Notes: generated by a model not told the origin, from the letters alone. Shown: positions 31,400 through 42,566, counted from the first letter of the stretch. The stretch is 64,000 bases of DNA from Deinococcus aerophilus (GCF_014647075.1 NZ_BMOM01000003.1:62001-126000); one strand, 5' to 3'. Made by a program: numbers and translations.

Positions 31400-32425
31400 T
31401 CAACCGTCCGGCGCGGCACGTACCGGTGTGGCCGGCAAAGCCACCTGATCCCAGGCCCAGAGACCGGAGCGGGCCATGCTGTGCAGGCGGCGGCGCAGCG
31501 CCTCGTGGCGGTGCAGGTGGGCGGCGAACTCGGCTGTGGGGCGCAGCGGCAGGCCGGCCTCGCGCAGCGGTTGCAGGTCGGGGGCCGGCGGAACGGCCGC
31601 GTCGCGGCCACGGTGAACAAGCTCATAGGAACGGGTCAGGCTGTCCACGCTGTCCAGGCAGCGGCGCAGGCCAGACGGGGAATCGTCCTGAAGGGCACCG
31701 AGCATCAGCAGCGCCTCGCCCAGCACCGGCAGGGCCAGATCCAGGGCGTCGTGGCGCCCACGGCCATGAAAGCGGTGCAGGTTGGGCGAACTGAGATGCT
31801 GGATGTCCAGCGCGTTCAGGGACGGAGCCAGATCATCCAGCAGTCCCTGCACTCCACCGGCCCCCTCGCGGGCTGCGTTCACCACCACCGCCTGCGCCGT
31901 GGGCCCGGCGCGGTACAGCCGCAGGGCAAATTCCCGGCGGCTGCCGCGTGCCTGCGCCACCGGCACGATGAAGGTGATGGCGAAGGTCAGCAGAAAGAAG
32001 CCGGAAATGGCCGCAGCGTCGGTCAGCCAGCGCCACGGTGCGCCGCGGGCCACCACATCGCCCAGGCCGAGCGTGCTGATGGTGTAGCCGACAAAATACA
32101 CGGTGGCCTCGAAGCTGGCAGGCTGCCCGGTCTCGGCGACCTCCAGCGCGGACGGAGACGCCCAGAACACCAGCGTCCAGCCCAGCCACAGCAGGGCGGT
32201 CCAGCCCAGCAGCGTGCCCGAGATCAGGGCCACGGTGCTCCACGCCAGCACCGACCCGTGGGCCGTCCAGCGCGCCACGGCCCGCACGGCGGCGTAGACG
32301 GCCCGGTGAATCCAGCGGCTCAGGTGGCCTTCGCCGGCCTGCAGCGACGACAGCAACACGTCCAGCAGCACGGCGAGGACCAGCACGGCGCCGGGAAGCC
32401 ACAGCAGCCCGCGCAGCAGGTCCAT
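31400..32425 (-). CDS. Two-transmembrane-type potassium channel protein
   Basis: A 341-residue membrane protein with about four hydrophobic helices in the N-terminal half. The pore motif is TISTLGLGD, a variant of the K+ filter TxGYGD with Leu in place of Tyr, preceded by a pore helix (FEATVYFVGY). The C-terminal 180 residues are cytoplasmic and helical, without a recognisable RCK domain. It is probably an ion channel; the LGLGD filter also occurs in related channels with altered selectivity. It lies 37 nt downstream of the acyl-CoA dehydrogenase gene on the same strand. Confidence 0.78.
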   Translation of the reverse strand: MDLLRGLLWLPGAVLVLAVLLDVLLSSLQAGEGHLSRWIHRAVYAAVRAVARWTAHGSVLAWSTVALISGTLLGWTALLWLGWTLVFWASPSALEVAETGQPASFEATVYFVGYTISTLGLGDVVARGAPWRWLTDAAAISGFFLLTFAITFIVPVAQARGSRREFALRLYRAGPTAQAVVVNAAREGAGGVQGLLDDLAPSLNALDIQHLSSPNLHRFHGRGRHDALDLALPVLGEALLMLGALQDDSPSGLRRCLDSVDSLTRSYELVHRGRDAAVPPAPDLQPLREAGLPLRPTAEFAAHLHRHEALRRRLHSMARSGLWAWDQVALPATPVRAAPDG

Positions 32426-32462
32426 CAGCGCCCCGCCGGTCCGCGGACCGCAGCCAGACGAA

Positions 32463-33650
<1,188 letters not shown>

Positions 33651-33656
33651 GCGTTC

Positions 33657-33662
33657 AGGCTA
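33657..33662 (-). promoter_or_regulatory. -10 box of leaderless acyl-CoA dehydrogenase promoter
   Basis: On the minus strand TAGCCT ends 6 nt before the ATG at 33650. Confidence 0.6.
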
Positions 33663-33688
33663 CCAAACGGGCGTTAGGAACATTGGAG

Positions 33689-33721
33689 TGCGGGCCGAGG
33701 GAGCGGGAGTGGAGGCCCGCA
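33689..33721 (-). terminator. Hairpin after the 83-residue ORF
   Basis: TGCGGGCC and GGCCCGCA form a perfect 8-bp stem about 50 nt downstream of the stop at 33772. It also separates this gene from the acyl-CoA dehydrogenase promoter. Confidence 0.55.
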
Positions 33722-33771
33722 GGCGCGTCGGTGCAAAGCTGCTGGCGTGGACCGCCGCTGAGCGCGCCCTA

Positions 33772-34023
33772 TTACGTCCGCGCCAGTTCCTGTTCCAGCG
33801 CCTGCTCGATGCCCCGGCCCCGCCAGCCGGTCTCCACGAAGGTGGCCTCTCCCCCGTCCCAGCGCAGCCGAGCACCCATCACCGCGCCCCCGGCAATGGC
33901 GAGGGCGGCGGCATTTAGGCGCTCCAGGGGGGCGTCCGGGCACAGCCGGGCGGCGGCGGCACGCAGGGCGGGGGCCAGCGGCAGGGGCGGGCGGGTCACG
34001 CGGACTCGGGCGGGCAGGTTCAT
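33772..34023 (-). CDS. Small protein with a GNAT-like CoA-loop motif
   Basis: The 83-residue product from the ATG at 34023 contains AGGAVMGARLRWDGGEATFVETGWRGRGIEQALEQEL. The piece RGRGIEQAL resembles the acetyl-CoA pyrophosphate loop (R/Q-x-x-G-x-G/A) of GNAT acetyltransferases, but the protein is too short for a complete fold, so it may be a reduced or broken family member. The start is supported by a TAGACT box 7 nt upstream and a TTGGCC -35 candidate, which argues that it is expressed. Confidence 0.6.
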   Translation of the reverse strand: MNLPARVRVTRPPLPLAPALRAAAARLCPDAPLERLNAAALAIAGGAVMGARLRWDGGEATFVETGWRGRGIEQALEQELART

Positions 34024-34030
34024 GTCCGGC

Positions 34031-34036
34031 AGTCTA
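34031..34036 (-). promoter_or_regulatory. -10 box of leaderless promoter for the 83-residue ORF
   Basis: On the minus strand TAGACT ends 7 nt before the ATG; TTGGCC lies about 18 nt upstream as a -35 candidate. Confidence 0.6.
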
Positions 34037-34085
34037 GGAGCAGGCGCGGCCTCCGGCCAAGTGTGCGGACACGCCGGGGACACAC

Positions 34086-34113
34086 TTGACGGCCTGCGGT
34101 TCCCGCATACAAT
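34086..34113 (+). promoter_or_regulatory. Promoter TTGACG-16-TACAAT reading into a mini-ORF
   Basis: TTGACG (34086-34091) and TACAAT (34108-34113) with a 16-nt spacer make one of the best sigma-70-type promoters in the window. TACAAT ends 7 nt before an ATG at 34121, giving a leaderless start for a 12-residue ORF. Confidence 0.75.
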
Positions 34114-34120
34114 GCGCCGG

Positions 34121-34159
34121 ATGGGCGTGCGCCGGAGAAAACGATTGTGCGGTTTTTAG
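34121..34159 (+). CDS. Leaderless mini-ORF overlapping the small membrane protein gene
   Basis: The frame MGVRRRKRLCGF ends at a TAG 10 nt inside the next gene (start 34147) in a different frame. The ATG is placed exactly for a leaderless transcript. It may be a translated leader that couples to the membrane protein. If one A were missing from the AAAA run, the leaderless ATG would instead open the membrane protein itself with a basic N-terminus (MGVRRRKTIVRFLAW). Confidence 0.45.
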   Translation: MGVRRRKRLCGF

Positions 34160-34401
34160 CGTGGACCGCCATGCTGCTGCTGTTCGGGCTGGCGCTGGTC
34201 CTGGGCGCGCTGACCCTGGGGGCCTTTGCCGCGCTGGGCTCGGGCGCGCCGCTGTGGCTGCGCTCGCTGGGCAGCGTGGAGCATTCCCTGAGCCAGCAGC
34301 TGGGCACGGGCGAGTGGCCGGACTTCACGCGGGCACTGGTGCTGGCGGTGCTCACCAGCGCCGTGGTGGGGCTGGCCGCCTACGTCAAACCCCGTGACTG
34401 A
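34147..34401 (+). CDS. Small two-helix membrane protein
   Basis: The 84-residue product has two predicted membrane helices (about 7-28 and 62-79) with a short polar loop between them and KPRD at the C-terminus. I do not recognise a family. The GTG start has a GGAG site 9 nt upstream, within the overlapping mini-ORF. It precedes mreB by 74 nt on the same strand, so an envelope-related role is possible but not shown. Confidence 0.65.
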   Translation: MRFLAWTAMLLLFGLALVLGALTLGAFAALGSGAPLWLRSLGSVEHSLSQQLGTGEWPDFTRALVLAVLTSAVVGLAAYVKPRD

Positions 34402-34475
34402 ACGCCGCGGGGCCCGTGCCCGACGCGCCGGGTGACCCGTGCTACGATCAGGGCCGTTTTGAGCGGAGGACGCGT

Positions 34476-35516
34476 GTGAGGCTCTCAGAAGACATCGGAA
34501 TCGACCTGGGAACGGCCACGTTCCTGATTTACAGCAAAAGCCGCGGCCTTGTCCTGCAGGAACCCAGCGTGATCGCCATGACCCGTGACACCAAGCAGGT
34601 GCGGGCGGTGGGTGAGGAAGCGTACCGCATGATCGGGCGCACGCCGAACGGCATCGTGGCGGTGCGGCCCATCAAGGACGGCGTGATTGCCGACGAGGGC
34701 CTGACCGAGAAGATGATCAGCATGTTCCTGAACAAGGTGCAGGGCAGTGCGGGCCGGCTGTTCGGCTTCAAGCCACAGCTGATGGTCGGCGTGCCCAGCA
34801 ACGTCAGCGACGTGGAGCGGCGCGCGGTGCTGCGCGCGGCCCTGAACGCCAATGCCAAGCGCGCCTTCCTGATCGAGGAACCGCTCGCGGCGGCCATCGG
34901 CGCGGGCCTCAAGATCTCTGAACCCGTGGGCAGCATGATCGTGGATATCGGCGGCGGCAGCGCGGACATCGCCGTGATCTCCCTGAACGGCATCGTGGTC
35001 AGCGAATCGCTGCGTGTGGCGGGCAACGAGTTCGACGAGAGCATCATCCGCTACGTGCGGCGCAAGGACAATGTCCTGATCGGCGAGCGTACCGCCGAGG
35101 AGATCAAGGTCAAGGTGGGAGCGGCCATGCTGCTCGACGATTCCGAGAACCTGATGGCCGAGGTGCGCGGACGCGACCTGATCAACGGTCTGCCCAAGAC
35201 CATCACACTGGACAGCCGCGACGTGGTCGAGGCCCTGTCCGAGCCGGTCACGCGCATCGTGGAGGGTGTCAAGCGGGTGCTGGAAATCACGCCGCCCGAA
35301 CTGGTCAGCGACATCATTGACCGGGGCATCGTGATGACCGGCGGCGGCAGCCTGCTGCGCAACTTCGACGAACTGCTGCGTCAGACCACCGGCATCCCGG
35401 TCGCGGTGGCCGAGAACGCCGTCGAGGCCGTGGCCGTGGGCACCGGCATGGCGCTGGACATGATCTCACTGTTGGGCGACAGCCTGGTGTCCAGCGACCA
35501 GTACCTGCGCCGCTGA
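34476..35516 (+). CDS. mreB: Rod shape-determining protein MreB
   Basis: MreB is the actin-like cytoskeletal protein that guides lateral wall synthesis. The nucleotide-binding motifs are GIDLGTATFLIY (phosphate 1), EEPLAAAIGAGL and MIVDIGGGSADIAVISL (phosphate 2), VKVGAAM and IVMTGGGSLLRNFDELL (adenosine). The length of 346 is normal. The GTG at 34476 follows GGAGGA. No mreC or mreD gene follows; fabZ and envelope genes do. Its presence suggests a rod-forming species. Confidence 0.95.
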   Translation: MRLSEDIGIDLGTATFLIYSKSRGLVLQEPSVIAMTRDTKQVRAVGEEAYRMIGRTPNGIVAVRPIKDGVIADEGLTEKMISMFLNKVQGSAGRLFGFKPQLMVGVPSNVSDVERRAVLRAALNANAKRAFLIEEPLAAAIGAGLKISEPVGSMIVDIGGGSADIAVISLNGIVVSESLRVAGNEFDESIIRYVRRKDNVLIGERTAEEIKVKVGAAMLLDDSENLMAEVRGRDLINGLPKTITLDSRDVVEALSEPVTRIVEGVKRVLEITPPELVSDIIDRGIVMTGGGSLLRNFDELLRQTTGIPVAVAENAVEAVAVGTGMALDMISLLGDSLVSSDQYLRR

Positions 35517-35594
35517 GCACCGCTCTCCCACAGGGCGGGCGGCCGGGACTCCCCCGTACGCCTGGCCCCGCCCCCTGTCCCGCAAGGAGTCCCC

Positions 35595-36023
<429 letters not shown>

Positions 36024-36120
36024 CGCGGGCGCGGGCAATCCGGCCCGGCCCCGGGCCAGGGGCACACGCGCCGCCTGCGTGCCGTGTGGCGCAGAACACC
36101 TTGCCCCCGTCAGGTACCGC

Positions 36121-37266
36121 ATGAGCCGCCTCACTCGCGCCGTGACCGCCGAGTTGCTGCCCCCGCTGCTGGCGGGCACGCTGCTGTTCACGGCCATCCT
36201 GAGCTTCGGGTACTTCTTCATCTCCAGCCAGTGGCTCGTGGGCGTGCCGCTGGGCCTGATCGGTCACTGGATCGCCCTGCAGGTGCCCGACACGCTGGTC
36301 AAGGTCTTTCCGATGGCCGTGGTGCTGATGACCGTGGTGGCCTACGGGCGCATGAGCACCGAGCGCGAGCTGGTGGCAGTGCAATCGGGGGGAATCAGCC
36401 TGGGGCGGGTGGCGCGTCCGGCCGGAATCATCGCGGCGCTGGTGACGGCGCTGGCCGTGTGGCTGAGCCTGTGGGTGGCCCCGCGTGCCAACGTGGACGC
36501 GCGCGGGCTGTACTGGGATGTGCTGACCGGCGCGGGGCTGACTGGGCTGGTGGGCAAGACGGTGGACCTGGGTGCGGGCCTGACGCTCGCCATTGCCGGC
36601 TACAACCCCGACACCCGTGAGCTGCGCGGCGTGCGGGTCGAGAAGTGGACGCCGGGGGGCGAGCGGCGGGCCACCCTGATCTTCGCGGACGGCGGCACCT
36701 TCGAGGGCAACCAGCTTGCCCTGCAGGGCTACAGCGTCTATACGGTGGACTACGCGGCGGCGGCACAGCTCTCGGCCGTGCCGGACAACGACCCGCAGGC
36801 CTTCCGGGAAGCCGTGCAGAACGTTTTTCCCAGCGTGGTGATTCCCGAAAGCGCCAGCGACACCCTGAATGTGGACACCGGGCTGTCGCGCAAGCAGACC
36901 ATTGCCGCCTACGCCGACGCCATCGGAGCGGATGCCCAGGGCTGGCCGGAACTCATCACGGCGCTGACGGCACCGAACACGCAGCCCGCCGAACGGGAGG
37001 CCGCGCGGCTGACCCTGAACCGCAAGCTGGCGCTGCCTTTCGGCAACGTGGTGCTCGCGCTGTGTGCGCTGCCCTTTGCGCTGCGCTTCGGGCGCACGCT
37101 GGGCGTCAGCCTGGGCATCGCGCTGCTGATCGCAGTGGCGTATTACCTCGTTTTCTTCATCGGACTGACGCTGGCGGCGGCGCTGCCCGCCGTACCGGAA
37201 CTGGGCGCGTGGCTGGCAAATGTTCTCTTTGCCGGAGCCGGGCTGTGGCTGCTCAGGCGCGCGTGA
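36121..37266 (+). CDS. LptF/LptG (YjgP/YjgQ) family permease
   Basis: The 381-residue membrane protein has the family layout: three N-terminal helices (LAGTLLFTAILSFGYFF, VKVFPMAVVLMTVVAYGRMSTERELVAVQSGGIS), an exported beta-rich domain (about 110-290) and three C-terminal helices (LPFGNVVLALCALPFALRFG). In Gram-negative bacteria LptF/G form the ABC transporter that extracts LPS. Deinococcus lacks classical LPS, so this copy probably moves another envelope lipid. Its stop overlaps the glycosyltransferase start (GTGA). Confidence 0.88.
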   Translation: MSRLTRAVTAELLPPLLAGTLLFTAILSFGYFFISSQWLVGVPLGLIGHWIALQVPDTLVKVFPMAVVLMTVVAYGRMSTERELVAVQSGGISLGRVARPAGIIAALVTALAVWLSLWVAPRANVDARGLYWDVLTGAGLTGLVGKTVDLGAGLTLAIAGYNPDTRELRGVRVEKWTPGGERRATLIFADGGTFEGNQLALQGYSVYTVDYAAAAQLSAVPDNDPQAFREAVQNVFPSVVIPESASDTLNVDTGLSRKQTIAAYADAIGADAQGWPELITALTAPNTQPAEREAARLTLNRKLALPFGNVVLALCALPFALRFGRTLGVSLGIALLIAVAYYLVFFIGLTLAAALPAVPELGAWLANVLFAGAGLWLLRRA

Positions 37267-38390
37267 ACACAGCGCAGGGCCCGGAACTGCGGGCCCTGAT
37301 TCTCTCGGCCTCCTTCGGCAGCGGGCATCATCAGGCCAACGACGCGCTGGACCGTTCGCTGCGTGCGGCGGGCATGAAGCTCTCGGCCCGGCACACCGAT
37401 TTTCTGAGTTACCTCAGTCCGCTGGAGCGGACCGTTACCGCCGGAACCTATGACCTGTGGCTGCGGCACGCGCCGGGCATGTACAAGGCCTTTTACAACT
37501 GGACCGATTCGGAAACCGAGCCGCGTGCGCTGACCGGCACCTTCGGCTGGCTGGGGCTGCGCGGCATGACGCGCGACGTGCAGGAGGTGGCCCCCGAGCT
37601 GGTCGTCGGCTCCTATCCCACCACCGTCGCCCTGGCGGACACGGCCCGCCGGCGGCTGGGCACGGATTTTCTGAACGCCCTGATCGTGACCGACTACCGC
37701 GTTCACCACCACTGGGCACGTCCAGAGGCCGAGGTGCTGATGGTCGCCAGCGAGGAGGCGCGCGAGCAGATGGTCCGCTGGCGCATCCCGCCGGAACGGG
37801 TGGAGGTCACCGGCATTCCCATCGGCCCGGCCTACCGCCAGCTGATCGGCGCGGACCGGGCGGCGCTGCGGCAACGTCACGGGCTGGACCCGGCCCTGCC
37901 CCTGATCCTGATTTCCGGCGGCGGCACCGGCACCTTCCGGGCGCTGGGGCCCGTGCTCACCGAACTCAGCGCGCTGGGGCGGCGGGTGCAGGTGCTCGTG
38001 CTGGCCGGGGCCCGGGGACGCGGCGTGACGCAGGTGGGCGGGGCCACAGTCCACCGCCTGGGCTTCTCCACCGCCTTTCCCGAACTGCTGGCCGCCTCGG
38101 ATCTGGTGGTGGGCAAGGCGGGCGGCCTCACGGTGGCCGAGGCCACCACGCTGGGCGTGCCGCTGGTGATCCACGAGCCGATTCCGGGCCAGGAGGAACA
38201 CAACGCCGACTATCTGGAACGCCACGGAGCGGGCGTGTGGGCACGCGAGCGCCGCGCGCTGCGGCCCGCCGTGCTGCGCGCGCTGGATCCGGACGAGAAT
38301 GCCCGCCTGGGACGGTGCGCCGTGGCCATCAGTGTGCCGGACGCGGCCGACCGGGTGGCGGCGGCGCTGCTGGGCAGGCTCGGGCGGTGA
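37263..38390 (+). CDS. MGDG synthase / UgtP-like glycosyltransferase (GT28)
   Basis: The 375-residue protein starts ALILSASFGSGHHQANDAL, the hallmark of the MGDG-synthase family, and has the N-terminal acceptor domain (VGSYPTTVALAD, IVTDYRVHHHWA) and the C-terminal nucleotide-sugar domain (LILISGGGTGTFRALG, ASDLVVGKAGGLTVAEAT, PIPGQEEHNADYL). It probably transfers galactose or glucose to a lipid acceptor at the membrane. The GTG start overlaps the LptF-like stop, and its own stop overlaps the deacetylase gene (GTGA), so the three genes are tightly coupled. Confidence 0.9.
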   Translation: MNTAQGPELRALILSASFGSGHHQANDALDRSLRAAGMKLSARHTDFLSYLSPLERTVTAGTYDLWLRHAPGMYKAFYNWTDSETEPRALTGTFGWLGLRGMTRDVQEVAPELVVGSYPTTVALADTARRRLGTDFLNALIVTDYRVHHHWARPEAEVLMVASEEAREQMVRWRIPPERVEVTGIPIGPAYRQLIGADRAALRQRHGLDPALPLILISGGGTGTFRALGPVLTELSALGRRVQVLVLAGARGRGVTQVGGATVHRLGFSTAFPELLAASDLVVGKAGGLTVAEATTLGVPLVIHEPIPGQEEHNADYLERHGAGVWARERRALRPAVLRALDPDENARLGRCAVAISVPDAADRVAAALLGRLGR

Positions 38391-39649
38391 GCGGCAGGCC
38401 TCCGGCGGGACGCCGCGTGCCGCTGCCGCAGCTTGCCCCGGTCCACTCCGGGTGGGCGGCGCTGGCCGGCCTCAGCGCTTACCTGCTGCTTCCCTTCCTG
38501 AGTGTGCAGCTGCTCAACCTCGGCGTGATCCGCGAGGGCCGGCATGCCCGCCGGGAACTGGCCCTGACCTTCGACGACGGCCCGGACCCCGTGACCACGC
38601 CCGCCGTGCTGGACGCGCTGCAGGCGGCAGGTGCATCCGCCACTTTCTTCGTGATCGCCGCACACGCTGAAGCGTACCCGCACCTGATTGCGCGGATGCT
38701 CGCACAGGGGCACGAGGTCGCCGCACACGCCGACCGGCATGTCCACGCCTGGATGCGCACGCCGTGGGACGCGTTTCTCGATCCGCTGCGGGCGGTGCGC
38801 CGCCTGGAACGGATCACAGGCCAGCGCCCGCAGTACCATCGCCCGCCCCACGGGGCCTACACCCTTGCCACGGTGCTAGGCCAGCGGGCGGCAGGGGTGC
38901 GCGGCGTTCACTGGAGCATCGAGGGCGAAGACTGGCGGGCGGAGCAGACTCCGGAAACGGTGCGCGAAGGGGTGCTGAAGCGCGCCATGCCCGGAGCGGT
39001 CGTCGTGCTGCACGACGCCGGGCCCGGCGCGCGCAACACCGTGCCGATGCTGCCGGAGTTGCTGTGGGCGCTGCGGGACCGGGGCTATACCCTGAAAACG
39101 GTCTCGCAACTGGACGGCGCGGGTCCGGTCGGCGGGCGGGCGCTGGTCCGGCGGGCTTTTGTGGCGCTGGACGGCGTGTTCGACCGCCTCGGCGGCATCC
39201 ACCCGACGGCGGGGCGGGCCGATACCCTGTTCCGCACTGGCCGCACGGCCTTTCCGCTGGGCGGCGTGACGCTGGCCGACGGCACGCCCGTCCAGCGGGG
39301 AGCGCCCAGCGCCGAGTTCCATGTCAACAACCCGCTGCTGGTGGACCTGGGGCTGCGCCGCAGCGTGCGTCAGGCCCGTGAGGATTTTCAGGCGGTGGCA
39401 GGGGACCTCCAGCACCGGCCCGACCTTCAGGGCGCGCAGTTCGTCTACTGCCTGAGCGCGCTGTCGCCGCTGCTCTCGGCGCTGGGGTTCGAGGCCCACG
39501 ACCTGCCGCCCACGGCAGCCCGCCGCCTACAGCGCTGGGCCGCCGTGCTGCGCCGCGCCTACGGCAGCCCACCCGACGCGCCCACGCCGAGGCTGAGCAT
39601 CCTGAGCCGGGAGGCGTTTCTGGCACGGTACGGCGACGAGCCTAACTAG
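38387..39649 (+). CDS. Polysaccharide deacetylase with extra C-terminal domain
   Basis: A 420-residue protein with one N-terminal hydrophobic segment (about 25-45, probably an anchor), a NodB-type domain (LTFDDGPDPVTTPAVLDAL with the metal/catalytic Asp; AHADRHVHAWM with His ligands; RPPHGAY; GAVVVLHDAG) and a C-terminal domain of about 180 residues that resembles the YkoP-type region found after NodB in other Gram-positive proteins. It would deacetylate peptidoglycan or a surface glycan or glycolipid sugar. The GTG start overlaps the glycosyltransferase stop. It overlaps the convergent DUF5694-like gene by 8 bp at the 3' end. Confidence 0.87.
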   Translation: MSGRPPAGRRVPLPQLAPVHSGWAALAGLSAYLLLPFLSVQLLNLGVIREGRHARRELALTFDDGPDPVTTPAVLDALQAAGASATFFVIAAHAEAYPHLIARMLAQGHEVAAHADRHVHAWMRTPWDAFLDPLRAVRRLERITGQRPQYHRPPHGAYTLATVLGQRAAGVRGVHWSIEGEDWRAEQTPETVREGVLKRAMPGAVVVLHDAGPGARNTVPMLPELLWALRDRGYTLKTVSQLDGAGPVGGRALVRRAFVALDGVFDRLGGIHPTAGRADTLFRTGRTAFPLGGVTLADGTPVQRGAPSAEFHVNNPLLVDLGLRRSVRQAREDFQAVAGDLQHRPDLQGAQFVYCLSALSPLLSALGFEAHDLPPTAARRLQRWAAVLRRAYGSPPDAPTPRLSILSREAFLARYGDEPN

Positions 39650-40595
39650 GCATGTCCAGTTCCGACAGCTCCACCAGTCGGAGATCAGGGGAGATCGCCG
39701 ACAATACGGCTTCCAGCGGCCCCTTATGGGCGGCCCCCACGATGGCGAGGACGCGCCCGGCGGGATGCAGCGCCGTGAGCTGCCGCAGCCGCGCCGCCAT
39801 GAAGATGTTGCGGGCATTCCAGTCGGCCACCTGCGTGCGGTGCTCCCCAGTGAGCAGCGGGTGATTCAGGTACGATCCCACCTCCAGAGCCTCGCTGTCC
39901 TGAACGCAGCGTGAACTGTTGGCGTAGCTGAGATACTCCCAGTAGTCCTGGTTCGCCTGGGCCTGCCTCATCCGCTCACCTCCTTCCAGCATGGCCGGGG
40001 CGCTGTAAATCTCAGCCCTGAACTTGTCGTCCTCCCAGAGCTGAGGGACGGCGCTGAGACGCTGCTGAAGCGGCCTGTTCGTCGTGAAGTCGTCGAAATG
40101 ATGCAGCCGGACATGCCCCAGGCGGCGGGCCAGCGGCACGGCCAGGCGGTGGGTTTCGCCGGTATGGCCGGCGTATTCGGCCAATCTGGCGGCGACATCG
40201 GGAGGCAGGGGAAGGTCCGGGGTCCAGGTCAGCAGCGCACTGACTGGCTCCAGGGCCACCAGCCACGCCAGCACCCGCTCGGCGGGTGGCGTGCCGGGAT
40301 GCAACGCCCGCGCCTCCGCCTCATCCCGGCTCCAGGAACAGTATTTCCTGGCCGCCGCGTCCAGCCGCAGGGCCGTGGCATACCCGCCCACACGCAGATC
40401 GGCGTAAAGGTCGCCCTCCTGCCGGTAAGCTTGAACCACGTCACCCGGCAGGAGTTCCACCGCGACGGCCTGGGGGTGCCAGGCGAGCAGGCGAGCCAGC
40501 GTGGGCTGGAGGGCAGCGTCCGTGGTCTGGTGGTCCAGGTGGGCGCTGCCCAGCACCAGTACCTCGGTGGGCGGCCCGCTGAAAGCGTGTGGCAT
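39642..40595 (-). CDS. DUF5694-like / TraB-like hypothetical protein
   Basis: The 317-residue protein begins TEVLVLGSAHLDHQTTD and ends AAHKGPLEAVLSAISPDLRLVEL, the pattern of the DUF5694 group, a TraB/PrgY/GumN-like fold. Central features are HRTQVADWNARNIFMAARLRQL and a GxAH motif near the C-terminus. The biochemical function is unknown. The ATG is 28 bp from the divergent methyltransferase start. Confidence 0.7.
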   Translation of the reverse strand: MPHAFSGPPTEVLVLGSAHLDHQTTDAALQPTLARLLAWHPQAVAVELLPGDVVQAYRQEGDLYADLRVGGYATALRLDAAARKYCSWSRDEAEARALHPGTPPAERVLAWLVALEPVSALLTWTPDLPLPPDVAARLAEYAGHTGETHRLAVPLARRLGHVRLHHFDDFTTNRPLQQRLSAVPQLWEDDKFRAEIYSAPAMLEGGERMRQAQANQDYWEYLSYANSSRCVQDSEALEVGSYLNHPLLTGEHRTQVADWNARNIFMAARLRQLTALHPAGRVLAIVGAAHKGPLEAVLSAISPDLRLVELSELDMPS

Positions 40596-40623
40596 GCCGC
40601 TATTTAACCGTACCCTGTCTTCC
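40596..40623. promoter_or_regulatory. 28-bp divergent leaderless promoter region
   Basis: TACCCT (40611-40616) ends 7 nt before the methyltransferase GTG on the plus strand. On the minus strand TTAAAT (40602-40607) ends 6 nt before the ATG at 40595, an imperfect -10 box. Both -35 regions must lie inside the opposite coding sequence or overlap the opposite -10. Confidence 0.6.
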
Positions 40624-41364
<741 letters not shown>

Positions 41365-41457
41365 CACCCTATAGACGGTAGAGGCAAAACAGCAGAGGCA
41401 ACGCAGAGGGCGCCGGAAGCAAAACTCCCAGCGCCCCGCTATCCCCAGATCAGGGAA

Positions 41458-42408
41458 CTACGCTTTCTCTTTCTTGCTCTTGGGCAGAACGTCGGCGAGG
41501 TCGGCCGCCGTGATGGGGCGTTCCTGGGCTCCGAAGCTGGTCGCCGAGAGCGCCCCAGCCATGTTCGCAGCCCGCGCCGCCTGCGCCATGCCGGAGCCGG
41601 ACAGCACCGCGTGGGCAAAAGCGGCCGTGAAGGTGTCGCCGGCCCCGGTGGAATCCACCACCGCACCCTCGGGGGGCACGGCGTCCACCAGTTCGGTCTC
41701 GGTGGGAGTCCAGATGATGCTGCCCATCTTGCCGACCTTCACGATTACCCGCTGCGCCCCGGCCTCGCCCAGCTGGCCCAGCGCGGCGCTGATGGAACTC
41801 GTGCCGGTCAGTGCCTGCAGCTCGTGCTGGTTGAGCATCAGGTAATCCGAACCCAGCGCCTCGTCGCGCAGGCCGGTGCCCACCTTGTTCACCGCCCCGG
41901 TGCCGAGATCAATGAAGACCGGCACCGGCTTCTTGGCATTGCGGGCGTACCCGATGGCCGCCAGGGTGTACTCGCGCTGCGGCCCCTCGATCAGGCTGTA
42001 GGCGTTGATCACCAGGGCGTCGGCTCCCTCGATGTCTTTTTTCTTGAGCTTGGCGGGGTCGAGCTGCCGGTTGGCCGCGCCGTCACTGATCATGGTGCGC
42101 TGGCCGTCTCCGGTCTGCATCACGGTGATGGTGCTGGTCAGGTGTTCGGCGCTGCGCTGGATGGCCACCTCGCTGACCCCGCTTTCACGCACGCGGCTCA
42201 GGGCGTATTCGGCAAAGGGATCATCGCCCACGCACGCGGCCAGCGTGACCGTGTGGCCCAGCCGCGCCAGCGTGACGCTGATGGTGCCGCCCGCTCCGCC
42301 CGGCTTCATGCTCGCGCGAATCGGCGCAACCTCCTCGCCGGGACGCGGCAGGCGCTTGAGGTGGTACAGGTGGTCGACCGTTACGTCGCCAATCACATAG
42401 AACTTCAC
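41458..42408 (-). CDS. PfkB family carbohydrate kinase
   Basis: A ribokinase-like sugar or nucleoside kinase of 316 residues. N-terminal signature RPGEEVAPIRASMKPGGAGGTISVTLARLG, and the C-terminal signature DSTGAGDTFTAAFAHAVLSG with the catalytic Asp. The substrate is not defined by motifs. The GTG at 42408 is chosen because a GGAGG site lies 8 nt upstream and the N-terminus then starts with KFYVIGDVTVDHL, as in the family. Confidence 0.92.
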   Translation of the reverse strand: MKFYVIGDVTVDHLYHLKRLPRPGEEVAPIRASMKPGGAGGTISVTLARLGHTVTLAACVGDDPFAEYALSRVRESGVSEVAIQRSAEHLTSTITVMQTGDGQRTMISDGAANRQLDPAKLKKKDIEGADALVINAYSLIEGPQREYTLAAIGYARNAKKPVPVFIDLGTGAVNKVGTGLRDEALGSDYLMLNQHELQALTGTSSISAALGQLGEAGAQRVIVKVGKMGSIIWTPTETELVDAVPPEGAVVDSTGAGDTFTAAFAHAVLSGSGMAQAARAANMAGALSATSFGAQERPITAADLADVLPKSKKEKA

Positions 42409-42566
42409 GAAAAAAACCTCCGGGGACCAGCCCCTTGTCTGTAGGTGAACTGTTCGGTCATCGGGTGGTGGGGCGGCACGCACAGGCACCAGGGGCCCCG
42501 CACCTCGCGGCCCGTCCCGCCACGCAGGGAGTCGGGGAAAAGGAAGGGAAACAGCAGAACGTGCTG

